Assembly: GCF_010614725.1 (NCBI RefSeq)
Contig: NZ_JAAEHL010000003.1
Span: 434,001-498,000, forward strand
Reading direction: 5' to 3'
Source: Flavobacterium ajazii
GTDB taxonomy: Bacteria > Bacteroidota > Bacteroidia > Flavobacteriales > Flavobacteriaceae
Length of the DNA: 64,000 nt
Below the pieces are notes generated by a model that did not search any database, was not told the DNA's origin, and saw nothing but the letters and a program-made list of their open reading frames with translations. Positions 54,201-62,928 of the stretch are shown piece after piece (the stretch's first letter is position 1; the number at the start of each line of letters is the position of its first letter). The position numbers and the translations under genes were made by a program.

Positions 54201-54887
54201 ATGGCTGAACCATTAATTAAAATAACCGACATCAGACGAAATTTTGTTCTGGGTAACGAAATCGTTTATGTTTTAAAAGGAATAAATCTCGAAATACAAA
54301 AAGGCGAATACGTTGCTTTAATGGGACCTTCCGGATCTGGAAAATCTACTTTAATGAATTTATTAGGCTGTTTAGACACTCCCACTTCCGGACGTTATGT
54401 TTTAAACGGAAAAGATGTCAGCCAAATGAGAGATGATGAATTGGCTGAAATCAGAAATAAAGAAATTGGTTTCGTTTTCCAGACTTTTAATCTTTTACCG
54501 AGAACAACTGCTTTAGACAATGTAGCTCTTCCTATGATTTATGCAGGTTATGGAAAATCTGAAAGAATTGCCCGTGCAACCCAAGTTTTAAAACAAGTAA
54601 ACCTTGCCGACAGAATGGATCACCAGCCGAATCAGCTTTCCGGAGGACAGCGCCAGCGTGTTGCTGTTGCCAGAGCTTTGGTAAACAAACCGTCGATTAT
54701 TTTAGCCGATGAACCTACAGGAAACTTAGACAGTAAAACTTCTGTAGAAATCATGAAGCTTTTTGGTGATATTCACGCACAAGGAAACACTGTTATTCTG
54801 GTAACTCACGAAGAAGATATTGCTGCCTATGCGCATCGAGTTATTCGTTTACGTGATGGTTTAATTGAAAGTGATACGACTAAATAA
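54201..54887 (+). CDS. LolD/MacB-type ABC transporter ATP-binding protein
   Basis: 228 residues. Walker [10 protein letters not shown] (about residues 42-50), Q-loop [18 protein letters not shown], signature [15 protein letters not shown], Walker [13 protein letters not shown] and H-loop VTHEED. This set is typical of the LolD/MacB family, which powers lipoprotein release or efflux with FtsX-like permeases. No permease gene is adjacent, so the partner is elsewhere. ATG at 54201 follows an AAGAAGAA-type RBS. Confidence 0.9.
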   Translation: MAEPLIKITDIRRNFVLGNEIVYVLKGINLEIQKGEYVALMGPSGSGKSTLMNLLGCLDTPTSGRYVLNGKDVSQMRDDELAEIRNKEIGFVFQTFNLLPRTTALDNVALPMIYAGYGKSERIARATQVLKQVNLADRMDHQPNQLSGGQRQRVAVARALVNKPSIILADEPTGNLDSKTSVEIMKLFGDIHAQGNTVILVTHEEDIAAYAHRVIRLRDGLIESDTTK

Positions 54888-54983
54888 TTTTAGATTTTTG
54901 ATTATAGATTATTTTCTAAATCTAAAATTTACGATTATAGTATTCCAATCTAAAATCAAAAATATAAACTCTAAAATATAAAA

Positions 54984-55544
54984 ATGCGTCCATTTTATTT
55001 TGTGTTTCTTCTTCTGGCATTGGCTTCCTGCAAAAAGGAGGCAGAACATAAAAATTCCCAGCCTCAGCCCCTGCCGCCAAAACCGCCGAAAACAGAAATA
55101 AAATGGCTGACGGAAAACACGGTTAAAATAAAAGCCAATGGTCATTTATCTTATCTGAAAGGTTTTGATTGTGATTCAGTCATCGGAATTGATTATATTG
55201 GATTTTCCGGAGAAAATTTCTACCCTCCTATTAATGAAAAAGGACAGCACATAAACACTATTCTTAAAAAACAAAAACTCAGCAAAGAACAGGTTTCAAG
55301 ATTAAATTCTATTTTCAGTAATAAAAAAATGTTCGAGAATCCGAACATTGCCGGCTGTTATGAACCCCGACTTGGATTTGTTTACTTTAAAAATAGCGAA
55401 GTGATTTGCCAGACCATAGTCTGCATAGGCTGTTCACGATTTCAGTCATCTGCAGAAACTGCAGGTACAAATGGCGATTTTAACGACAAAGCCCAATTAG
55501 AATTCAAAAAACTAAACAGCGAACTCGGTTTCAAAGAAAACTAA
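54984..55544 (+). CDS. Lipoprotein of unknown function
   Basis: 186 residues. Leader MRPFYFVFLLLALASCKKEA with lipobox Cys16, then a Pro-rich linker (QPQPLPPKPPK), then a domain with four further Cys (GFDCDSVIG, AGCYEPR, TIVCIGCSRFQ) that may form disulfides or bind metal. No family recognised. It follows the LolD-like gene after a TTAGA-type repeat spacer. Confidence 0.75.
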   Translation: MRPFYFVFLLLALASCKKEAEHKNSQPQPLPPKPPKTEIKWLTENTVKIKANGHLSYLKGFDCDSVIGIDYIGFSGENFYPPINEKGQHINTILKKQKLSKEQVSRLNSIFSNKKMFENPNIAGCYEPRLGFVYFKNSEVICQTIVCIGCSRFQSSAETAGTNGDFNDKAQLEFKKLNSELGFKEN

Positions 55545-55589
55545 AAAACTCAGCATCCCAGCACCTTAGAAACTTAGCATCTTTAAAAA

Positions 55590-56159
55590 ATGAAAGTATA
55601 TACTAAAACCGGAGACAAAGGAACAACGGCTCTTTTTGGAGGGATCCGCGTACCAAAAGATCACATCAGAATTGACAGTTACGGAACTGTTGACGAACTA
55701 AACTCATACATAGGACTAATTCGTGATCAGGAAATCAATTCTCATTATAAGTCCATTTTAATAGAAGTTCAGGATCGTCTTTTTACTGTCGGTGCCATTT
55801 TGGCAACTCCGCAGGAAAAAGAAGTTTTAAAAAACGGCAAACTCAGATTAGAAAATCTCGGAATAATTGATTCTGATATTGAATTATTGGAAAATGAAAT
55901 AGATAGAATGGAGGAAAGCCTCTCACCAATGACTCATTTTGTTTTACCGGGCGGCCATCCAACCGTGTCACATTGTCATATCGCAAGGTGTATTTGCCGT
56001 CGGGCAGAACGCTTAGCAGTACATTTAAGCCATAACGAACGCGTTCCAGAAATCGCAATTATGTACTTAAACCGACTTTCTGACTACCTTTTTGTCTTGG
56101 CACGGAAGTTGTCGTCTGATCTAAAAGCGGAGGAAGTAAAATGGATTCCCAGAAAATAA
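55590..56159 (+). CDS. PduO-type ATP:cob(I)alamin adenosyltransferase
   Basis: 189 residues, the usual length. It starts MKVYTKTGDKGTTALFGGIR (ATP loop), then DSYGTVDELNSYIGLIRD, FVLPGG and CRRAERLAVHLS with the conserved Arg pairs, and YLNRLSDYLFVLAR. It makes adenosylcobalamin from cobalamin and ATP. Start ATG 55590. Confidence 0.95.
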   Translation: MKVYTKTGDKGTTALFGGIRVPKDHIRIDSYGTVDELNSYIGLIRDQEINSHYKSILIEVQDRLFTVGAILATPQEKEVLKNGKLRLENLGIIDSDIELLENEIDRMEESLSPMTHFVLPGGHPTVSHCHIARCICRRAERLAVHLSHNERVPEIAIMYLNRLSDYLFVLARKLSSDLKAEEVKWIPRK

Positions 56160-56397
56160 ATTTTCTGAAAATTTCAAACTTTTAAATCCCAAATTCCAAA
56201 CAAAAAATTAAAATCTTTCAAATTTAATTTTTACATAAAAAGCTTTAAAACTGGAGGTTTTAGCTTCAATTTTGGAATTTGAAATTTAAAAATTGGATTT
56301 TAAAAAGAGACGTTCTTAAATTTTATTAAAATAAATCAATTTTTACTTGTCTTTTTCAGTAAAAAATTTATTTTTGCACAAACTAAATCGACAAAAG
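56160..56397. repeat. Imperfect inverted-repeat spacer
   Basis: TTTAAATCCCAAATTCCAAA (56182-56201) near the left and TTTTGGAATTTGAAATT (about 56271-56287) near the right are partly complementary, giving a long loose hairpin. The right end holds the DUF2795 promoter. No gene seen. Confidence 0.4.
56347..56376 (+). promoter_or_regulatory. Strong promoter of the DUF2795 gene
   Basis: TTG (56347-56349), 19 bases, TATTTTTG (56369-56376), then 21 bases to the ATG at 56398. This is the best match to the Bacteroidota -33/-7 consensus in the window and rules out a start at 56347. Confidence 0.7.
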
Positions 56398-56619
56398 ATG
56401 TATTGGACATTAGAATTAGCATCCTATTTAAGTGATGCACCGTGGCCTGCTAACAAAGACGAACTTATTGACTACGCCATTAGAGCAGGAGCTCCTTTGG
56501 AAGTAGTAGAAAACCTACAGTCGATTGAAGACGAGGGGGAGATATACGAATCAATGGAAGAAATTTGGCCTGATTATCCAACAGACGAAGATTATCTTTG
56601 GAATGAGGATGAATATTAA
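56398..56619 (+). CDS. DUF2795-family small acidic protein
   Basis: 73 residues. MYWTLELASYLSDAPWPANK begins a DUF2795 domain; the second half is very acidic (SIEDEGEIYESMEEIW and YPTDEDYLWNEDEY). Widely found in Bacteroidota; function unknown. Strong promoter before and terminator after, so a monocistronic, probably well expressed gene, upstream of secA. Confidence 0.9.
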   Translation: MYWTLELASYLSDAPWPANKDELIDYAIRAGAPLEVVENLQSIEDEGEIYESMEEIWPDYPTDEDYLWNEDEY

Positions 56620-56634
56620 AAAAATAAACCAAAG

Positions 56635-56669
56635 GAAAAAGTCTCATCACAGAGGCTTTTTTTTTGGTT
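56635..56669 (+). terminator. Terminator of the DUF2795 gene
   Basis: AACCAAAGGAAAAAGTCTC on the left is complementary (with a few mismatches) to GAGGCTTTTTTTTTGGTT on the right, with the T run inside the arm. Lies just before secA. Confidence 0.65.
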
Positions 56670-56705
56670 CAAATACATATAAATAATAAAGAAATACAAT
56701 AAATC

Positions 56706-59700
56706 ATGAGTTTCATAAACAGTATTATTAAAGTCTTTGTGGGTGATAAATCACAGAAAGATGTCAAAGCTTTACAACCTTACTTAAATAAAATTAAAAC
56801 ATTCGAAGCTCCCTTAATGAGTCTGACTAATGACGAATTGAGAGGAAGAACTGTTTATTTTAAAGACAGAATAAAAGAAGCCAGAGCTGACAAAGATGCT
56901 AAAATTGCTTCGCTTAAAGCAGAAGTAGAAAACATCGAAGACATAGACAAAAGAGAAGATCTTTATGACGCTATTGATTCGCTTGAAAAAGAAGCTTATG
57001 AAATCTCAGAAAAAACTTTATTAGAAATTCTTCCGGAAGCATTTTCTGTTGTAAAAGAAACGGCTCGTCGTTTCAAAGAAAACTCACATGTTGAAGTTAC
57101 TGCAACTGCAAAAGACCGTGAATTCTCAGCTGCAAAATCTTATATTACTATTGAAGGCGATAAAGCAATCTGGGCTAACAAATGGAATGCCGCCGGAAAA
57201 GACATCACTTGGGACATGATTCACTATGATGTTCAGCTGATTGGTGGTATGGTTCTACACGAAGGTAAAGTTGCCGAAATGCAAACGGGAGAAGGTAAAA
57301 CTTTAGTTGCTACTCTTCCTCTTTACTTAAACGCTTTGACAGGAAACGGAGTTCACTTAGTAACAGTGAATGACTACTTAGCAAAACGTGACAGTACTTG
57401 GAAAGCTCCTTTATTCGAATTCCACGGTTTATCTGTTGACTGTATCGACAATCACCAGCCAAGCACAGAACAAAGAAAAAAAGCATACGACGCTGACATC
57501 ACTTACGGAACAAACAACGAGTTTGGTTTCGATTACCTAAGAGATAACATGGCGCACTCGCCTAGCGATTTAGTTCAAAGAAAACACAATTTTGCAATTG
57601 TCGACGAGGTTGACTCTGTATTAATTGATGATGCCAGAACGCCACTTATCATTTCAGGACCGGTTCCGCAGGGAGATCGTCACGAATTCAACGAACTGAA
57701 ACCAAAAATCGAAAACTTAGTTGCACAACAGCGTCAGTTAGCAAATGGTTTCTTAGCAGAAGCTAAAAAACTAATCAAAGAAGGAAATACTAAAGACGGA
57801 GGTTTCCAATTACTAAGAGCTTACAGAAGTTTACCTAAAAATAAAGCATTAATTAAGTTTTTGAGTGAAGAAGGAATTAAACAATTGCTTCAAAAAACTG
57901 AAAACCAATACATGCAGGACAACAATCGCGAAATGCATAAAGTGGACGAAGCTTTGTATTTTGTGATTGAAGAAAAAAACAATCAGGTTGAATTAACAGA
58001 TAACGGTATTAAATACCTTTCCGGAGATACAGATTCAGATTTCTTCATCTTACCAGACATTGGAACTGAAATTGCTGCTATCGAAAAACAAAAACTTGAC
58101 AAAGACGCTGAAGCAGAAGCTAAAGAAAGATTATTCCAGGATTTTGGAGTAAAAAGCGAGCGTATTCACACTTTGACACAGCTTTTAAAAGCGTATGCTC
58201 TTTTTGAAAAAGATGTAGAATACGTAATCATGGACAACAAAATTATGATTGTCGATGAGCAAACTGGTCGTATCATGGACGGACGTCGTTACTCTGACGG
58301 TCTCCACCAGGCGATTGAGGCTAAAGAAAACGTAAAAATCGAAGCTGCAACGCAAACTTTTGCAACTGTAACTTTACAGAATTACTTCAGAATGTACAGC
58401 AAATTAGCTGGTATGACGGGTACTGCGGTTACAGAAGCGGGTGAGTTATGGCAAATCTATAAATTAGATGTTGTTGAAATTCCAACAAACCGTGGAATTG
58501 CAAGAATTGACAAAGAAGATTACATCTACAAAACAACACGTGAGAAATTCAATGCCGTAATTGAAGACGTTACTGAATTATCAAACGCTGGAAGACCAGT
58601 ATTGATTGGAACAACTTCTGTAGAGATTTCAGAGTTATTAAGCCGTATGCTTAAAATGAGAGGAATCACACACAATGTATTGAATGCTAAAATGCACAAG
58701 CAAGAAGCACAAATCGTTGAAGAAGCCGGTAAAGCCGGAGTTGTAACAATTGCAACAAACATGGCTGGTCGTGGTACCGATATTAAATTATCTCCAGAAG
58801 TAAAAGCTGCCGGAGGTTTAGCAATCGTTGGTACAGAACGTCATGATTCTCGTCGTGTAGACAGACAGTTACGTGGGCGTTCTGGTCGTCAGGGAGATCC
58901 GGGAAGTTCTCAGTTCTATGTTTCTCTTGAAGATAATTTAATGCGTTTGTTCGGTTCTGAAAGAGTTGCGAAAGTAATGGACAGAATGGGACTGAAAGAA
59001 GGTGAAGTTATTCAGCATTCTATGATGACTAAATCTATCGAACGTGCTCAGAAAAAAGTAGAAGAAAACAACTTTGGTGTTCGTAAACGTTTATTAGAAT
59101 ATGATGACGTAATGAACTCTCAACGTGAAGTAGTTTACAAACGTCGTCGTCACGCATTGTTTGGAGAGCGTTTGAAACTAGATATCGCGAATATGCTTTA
59201 TGATACTTGCGAATTAATCGTAAGCAATAATAAAGTAGCAAATGATTTCAAAGGATATGAATTTGATTTAATTCGTTATTTCGGAATTACATCTCCAATC
59301 TCTGAGGCAGATTTCTTAAAATTATCTGACATTGAAGTTACAGGAAAAGTATACAAAGAAGCTTTAGCATTCTATACAGAAAAAACAGAAAGAAGCGCGA
59401 GAGAAGCTTTCCCAATTATTAAAGGAGTTTTTGAAGAGCCAAACAATCATTTCGAAAGAATTGTAGTTCCGTTTACAGACGGAATCAAAACTTTGAATGT
59501 TGTAACTGACCTGAAAAAAGCTTACGATAGCGAAGGTGCTCAACTAATTGCTGATTTCGAGAAAAATATCACGCTTTCTATTGTGGATGAAGCTTGGAAA
59601 AAACATTTACGTAAAATGGACGAATTGAAACAATCTGTTCAATTAGCTGTTCACGAGCAAAAAGACCCATTGCTTATTTACAAATTAGAAGCTTTCAACT

Positions 59701-60050
59701 TGTTTAGAGGAATGTTAGACAACGTGAATAAAGAAGTTATTTCATTCTTATTCAAAGGTGATTTACCTGCTCAGAACGCTCCTGAAATTCAAGAAGCAAG
59801 AGAAGTTCGTCCAAAAGAAAATTTACAATTAAGCAAAGACGAAATTCCTAACAGCGAAAACATCAATCGTGAAGCCGGAGAAACACAACAGCGTCAGGTT
59901 ACCGAAACTATCGTAAGAGATATGCCAAAAATCAACAGAAATGACACTGTAACAGTTCAGGAAGTTTCAACCGGTAAAACAGAAACGATGAAGTACAAAA
60001 AAGCTGAAAGTTTATTAGCAGCCGGAACTTGGGTTTTGGTTAACGAATAA
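56706..60050 (+). CDS. secA: Preprotein translocase ATPase SecA
   Basis: 1114 residues, the extended Bacteroidota form. Walker A EMQTGEGKTLVA (about residue 193), DEVDSVLIDDARTPLIISGP, the NBD2 motifs GTTSVEISELL and TNMAGRGTDIKLS, and VGTERHDSRRVDRQLRGRSG. It drives Sec export through SecYEG. There is an insertion (about residues 335-420) after the first nucleotide domain. The C-terminus (TMKYKKAESLLAAGTWVLVN) lacks the Cys-rich zinc tail of E. coli SecA. Confidence 0.97.
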   Translation: MSFINSIIKVFVGDKSQKDVKALQPYLNKIKTFEAPLMSLTNDELRGRTVYFKDRIKEARADKDAKIASLKAEVENIEDIDKREDLYDAIDSLEKEAYEISEKTLLEILPEAFSVVKETARRFKENSHVEVTATAKDREFSAAKSYITIEGDKAIWANKWNAAGKDITWDMIHYDVQLIGGMVLHEGKVAEMQTGEGKTLVATLPLYLNALTGNGVHLVTVNDYLAKRDSTWKAPLFEFHGLSVDCIDNHQPSTEQRKKAYDADITYGTNNEFGFDYLRDNMAHSPSDLVQRKHNFAIVDEVDSVLIDDARTPLIISGPVPQGDRHEFNELKPKIENLVAQQRQLANGFLAEAKKLIKEGNTKDGGFQLLRAYRSLPKNKALIKFLSEEGIKQLLQKTENQYMQDNNREMHKVDEALYFVIEEKNNQVELTDNGIKYLSGDTDSDFFILPDIGTEIAAIEKQKLDKDAEAEAKERLFQDFGVKSERIHTLTQLLKAYALFEKDVEYVIMDNKIMIVDEQTGRIMDGRRYSDGLHQAIEAKENVKIEAATQTFATVTLQNYFRMYSKLAGMTGTAVTEAGELWQIYKLDVVEIPTNRGIARIDKEDYIYKTTREKFNAVIEDVTELSNAGRPVLIGTTSVEISELLSRMLKMRGITHNVLNAKMHKQEAQIVEEAGKAGVVTIATNMAGRGTDIKLSPEVKAAGGLAIVGTERHDSRRVDRQLRGRSGRQGDPGSSQFYVSLEDNLMRLFGSERVAKVMDRMGLKEGEVIQHSMMTKSIERAQKKVEENNFGVRKRLLEYDDVMNSQREVVYKRRRHALFGERLKLDIANMLYDTCELIVSNNKVANDFKGYEFDLIRYFGITSPISEADFLKLSDIEVTGKVYKEALAFYTEKTERSAREAFPIIKGVFEEPNNHFERIVVPFTDGIKTLNVVTDLKKAYDSEGAQLIADFEKNITLSIVDEAWKKHLRKMDELKQSVQLAVHEQKDPLLIYKLEAFNLFRGMLDNVNKEVISFLFKGDLPAQNAPEIQEAREVRPKENLQLSKDEIPNSENINREAGETQQRQVTETIVRDMPKINRNDTVTVQEVSTGKTETMKYKKAESLLAAGTWVLVNE

Positions 60051-60094
60051 AATTCCAAAAGAGGTCTCTAAAAAGATCTTTTTATCAAATATTT

Positions 60095-60134
60095 AAAACA
60101 GCTGTAATTTAGTTATTACAGCTGTTTTTTTTTA
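60095..60134 (+). terminator. Terminator of secA
   Basis: AACAGCTGTAAT and ATTACAGCTGTT pair perfectly around TTAGTT, then nine or more T. A weaker hairpin (60060-60084) precedes it. Confidence 0.92.
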
Positions 60135-60175
60135 GAAAATGACTAAAATGATTCTTTCAAATAATTTTTAAAATG

Positions 60176-60183
60176 TATTTTTG
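60176..60183 (+). promoter_or_regulatory. Promoter -7 element of the metal-uptake cluster
   Basis: TATTTTTG matches TAnnTTTG and ends 24 bases before the TTG at 60208. It overlaps a TTG at 60181 that would otherwise look like a start codon. Confidence 0.5.
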
Positions 60184-60207
60184 CACTCGAAAACAACGAA
60201 ACACACT

Positions 60208-60585
60208 TTGAAACGACTTTTCGTCATATTTCTTTCCTGCATGCTATTAGTTCCTTCTTTTGGCAGTTTCTTTGTTTATACCTCATTCAAATTAAATCAG
60301 GAAGAAATTTCAAAAACAATCTGTGTGCAGCGTAAAATGGTTTTCAATACCTGTAATGGTCGTTGTGAACTTCAAAAAAGCTTAAAAAAATACGCTGACA
60401 ACGAAAAAAGAATGCAAAATAATCTAAAAGAAAAAGTAGAAGTTGTTTACATTCAAAATACACCTACAGCAAATTTTAAATTAGTAACACTAATCGAATC
60501 TGAAGTTAGAATTTTCAATTCTTTAAACGAGAAGCCTATCTCCGTTTCAAATTCAATTTTTCACCCTCCATCCTATTTTATATAA
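60208..60585 (+). CDS. Small membrane protein with CNGxC motif, TonB-receptor cluster
   Basis: About 125 residues. No ATG precedes the hydrophobic segment, so I use TTG at 60208, giving (M)KRLFVIFLSCMLLVPSFGS as a membrane anchor or signal. The upstream TTG at 60181 lies in the promoter. The exported part has KTICVQRKMVFNTCNGRCEL, with three Cys including CNGxC, then a charged helix. It resembles small proteins found in Bacteroidota ahead of TonB receptor and PepSY genes. The Cys could bind metal; no function is established. Confidence 0.7.
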   Translation: MKRLFVIFLSCMLLVPSFGSFFVYTSFKLNQEEISKTICVQRKMVFNTCNGRCELQKSLKKYADNEKRMQNNLKEKVEVVYIQNTPTANFKLVTLIESEVRIFNSLNEKPISVSNSIFHPPSYFI

Positions 60586-60675
60586 ATTCTGATGGCATTT
60601 CGCCAAAACTGAAACCCTGTTTTTTTTAGGCACAAGCCAAAAAGAACTGGTTACCCTTAATTTATATAATTTAAA

Positions 60676-62835
60676 ATGAAAAAAATATACTTTACCCTGT
60701 TAATCATAGGGCAATGTGTCTTTGCGCAGAACAAAACGGAGCAGGACACAACTAAATCTCAGGAACTCGAAAATGTTTATATAACGGCCAACCGTACCGC
60801 AACTTTAAGAAAAGAAACTCCGGTTGCAATCAGTAAATTAACCGCCAAAACTATTAATGAGGCAAAGGCTACAGCCGTTTATGAAATCATAAATAAAACG
60901 CCAGGTGTTTTAATGGTCAATTTAGGAAATGAACAGCATATGATGTCGATCCGTCAGCCTATGACCACAAATGCCTATTATTTATACCTTGAAGATGGTT
61001 TGCCAATTCGCCCAATGGGAATCTTTAACCATAATGCTTTGCTAGAGATCAATCAATTTAACCTCCAAAGTATTGAAGTTGTAAAGGGGCCGGTTTCTTC
61101 TTTATATGGTCCCGAAGCTGTTGGCGGAACCATAAATTTAATTTCGCTTAAACCGCCTGTTGATCCTGAATTCAAATTTGGAATTCAGGCCGATAATTAC
61201 GGTTACAGAAGATTTCAGGCAGCCGGCGGTGCAACTATTGGCAAAGTTGGTTTTCATATTGCCGGAATTTCAAGCCTTCAGGAAAACGGCTGGATGACCT
61301 ATTCAGATTATAACAAAGATAATCTGAATGCAAGAATCGATTACAACATCTCTCCTTCTACCCGACTGATCAGCAACACCATGTACGGAAAATATTATTC
61401 TGACATGAGTGGAAGTGTAAATGAAGAAGCCTTTAACAACAGAACCTATAAAAGTACAACCGATTTCACCTATAGAAAATCTGATGCTTTAAGAACACGT
61501 TTAACTTTAGAACACGATTGGAACAGCAATTCAAGCAGTTATATCACAGCTTATTTACGTGACAACAAATTAGGTCAAAATCCATCATACGGAATTAAAT
61601 GGAGTCAAACTGTTAATCCTACAACTGCTAAAGGCGAAGTAAATTCAAACAACTTCAAAAGTTACGGTGCAATCGGACAGCATACTCAAAAACTTGATTT
61701 CTTAAATACTAAAATTGTAGCGGGAGCTTTATACGATTACTCACCCGTTACATATTGGTCGTATGTAATTGATTTAAAAGCCGATTTAAATCCTGGAGAA
61801 GCAGGAAAACAAACTGTAGATTCTTATGAAATCATTGCCGAACATCCCGATTCAAAACTTTCAGATTATACGGCAGACATCTTCAACACAGCCGGTTATG
61901 CTCAAATCAGTTTTAATCCAATCGAAAAATTAGTAATTACTTTTGGAGGGCGTTACGACAACATGAAAGTGAATTATGACAATGCAATCGATCTTTCTTC
62001 TGGAAGTAAAGTCTATGATAAAATGACTTTCAAAGCCGGTGCAAATTACAATCCTTTTCATTTTGCAGGATTTTATGGCAATTACTCTCAGGGTTTTGCA
62101 CCTCCCGGAATTACTTCTATCTTCAGAGCTAAACCGGGTACCGGCGGTACAACAGGCATTCCCGCCGAGTTTTATTACAACTTAAAACCGGCAGATTTTG
62201 ACAACTATGAAATTGGCGGATGGCTTTCTTTCTTTCAAAACAAATTAAACTTTGACTATGCTTTCTATTATATGGAAGGCAAAAATGAGCTTTTAAGCAT
62301 TAAGCTTGCAGATAATTCAACCGATTATCGTTCTGCGGGAGAAACACGTCATAAAGGAATTGAATTTGGAGCTTCCTATCGACCTTCAAAACAACTGAAT
62401 ATTCGTCTTGGCGGAACTTACGCACAACACACTTATATCGATTTTAAACTTTCTGATAAACCATCAGATCCAATACAGAATTTAAACGGAAAAGAAATGC
62501 CGGCTGCTCCAAGATGGTCCGGAAATTCAGAGATAAGTTATTATCCTGATTGGCTTCCTAATTTAAGGACTTCTGTCGAGTGGCAGCTTGTGGGCAGTTA
62601 TTATCAGGATCAGATTAATACCGTAAAATATGACGGTTACAATTTGTTCAATGCCCGAATTGGGTATGAATGGAGAAAAATTGAGATTTACGGAAATGTA
62701 ATGAACCTTACCGATAAATTATACGCCTATAATGTTTCGAGAACAAATGTCACAAACGCTCAGCCAACCTATACCGCTGCAGCACCAAGAACTTTCGTAT
62801 TCGGAATACAATATAATTTTTCACTGAAAAAATAA
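60676..62835 (+). CDS. TonB-dependent outer-membrane receptor
   Basis: 719 residues. Signal peptide MKKIYFTLLIIGQCVFAQ, then a plug domain (about residues 50-165: VYITANRTATLRKETPVAIS, LEDGLPIRPMG, IEVVKGPVSSLYGPEAVGG) and a 22-strand-type barrel ending FGIQYNFSLKK. There is no CarboxypepD-like N-terminal extension and no SusD partner, so it looks like an iron, siderophore or other metal receptor rather than a glycan receptor. It is 90 bases after the CNGxC gene. Confidence 0.93.
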   Translation: MKKIYFTLLIIGQCVFAQNKTEQDTTKSQELENVYITANRTATLRKETPVAISKLTAKTINEAKATAVYEIINKTPGVLMVNLGNEQHMMSIRQPMTTNAYYLYLEDGLPIRPMGIFNHNALLEINQFNLQSIEVVKGPVSSLYGPEAVGGTINLISLKPPVDPEFKFGIQADNYGYRRFQAAGGATIGKVGFHIAGISSLQENGWMTYSDYNKDNLNARIDYNISPSTRLISNTMYGKYYSDMSGSVNEEAFNNRTYKSTTDFTYRKSDALRTRLTLEHDWNSNSSSYITAYLRDNKLGQNPSYGIKWSQTVNPTTAKGEVNSNNFKSYGAIGQHTQKLDFLNTKIVAGALYDYSPVTYWSYVIDLKADLNPGEAGKQTVDSYEIIAEHPDSKLSDYTADIFNTAGYAQISFNPIEKLVITFGGRYDNMKVNYDNAIDLSSGSKVYDKMTFKAGANYNPFHFAGFYGNYSQGFAPPGITSIFRAKPGTGGTTGIPAEFYYNLKPADFDNYEIGGWLSFFQNKLNFDYAFYYMEGKNELLSIKLADNSTDYRSAGETRHKGIEFGASYRPSKQLNIRLGGTYAQHTYIDFKLSDKPSDPIQNLNGKEMPAAPRWSGNSEISYYPDWLPNLRTSVEWQLVGSYYQDQINTVKYDGYNLFNARIGYEWRKIEIYGNVMNLTDKLYAYNVSRTNVTNAQPTYTAAAPRTFVFGIQYNFSLKK

Positions 62836-62847
62836 TTATTAGAAGCT

Positions 62848-62917
62848 AATCCCGCTCTCCGCTGTATCTTTTGTGGCGAACCCCGCCACAAAAGGATGCC
62901 GCTTCGATCGGGGCTAA
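62848..62917 (+). repeat. Dispersed hairpin repeat, copy 2
   Basis: AATCCCGCTCTCCGCTGTATC, a perfect 10-base stem TTTTGTGGCG / CGCCACAAAA, then GGATGCCGCTTCGATCGGGG. It sits between the receptor stop and the PepSY start, that is, inside an apparent operon. Confidence 0.85.
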
Positions 62918-62928
62918 AAACCCTAACA

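Noticed and set aside
57000..59300. Antisense ORFs inside secA
   Set aside because: Shadow frames with no leader, promoter or domain.
60181..60207. TTG at 60181 as start of the CNGxC protein
   Set aside because: It lies inside the TATTTTTG promoter element; the next in-frame TTG at 60208 is a better start.
11415..62917. Dispersed repeat as integron attC sites
   Set aside because: No RYYYAAC/GTTRRRY core pair or integrase seen, and the copies do not flank cassette-like arrays.
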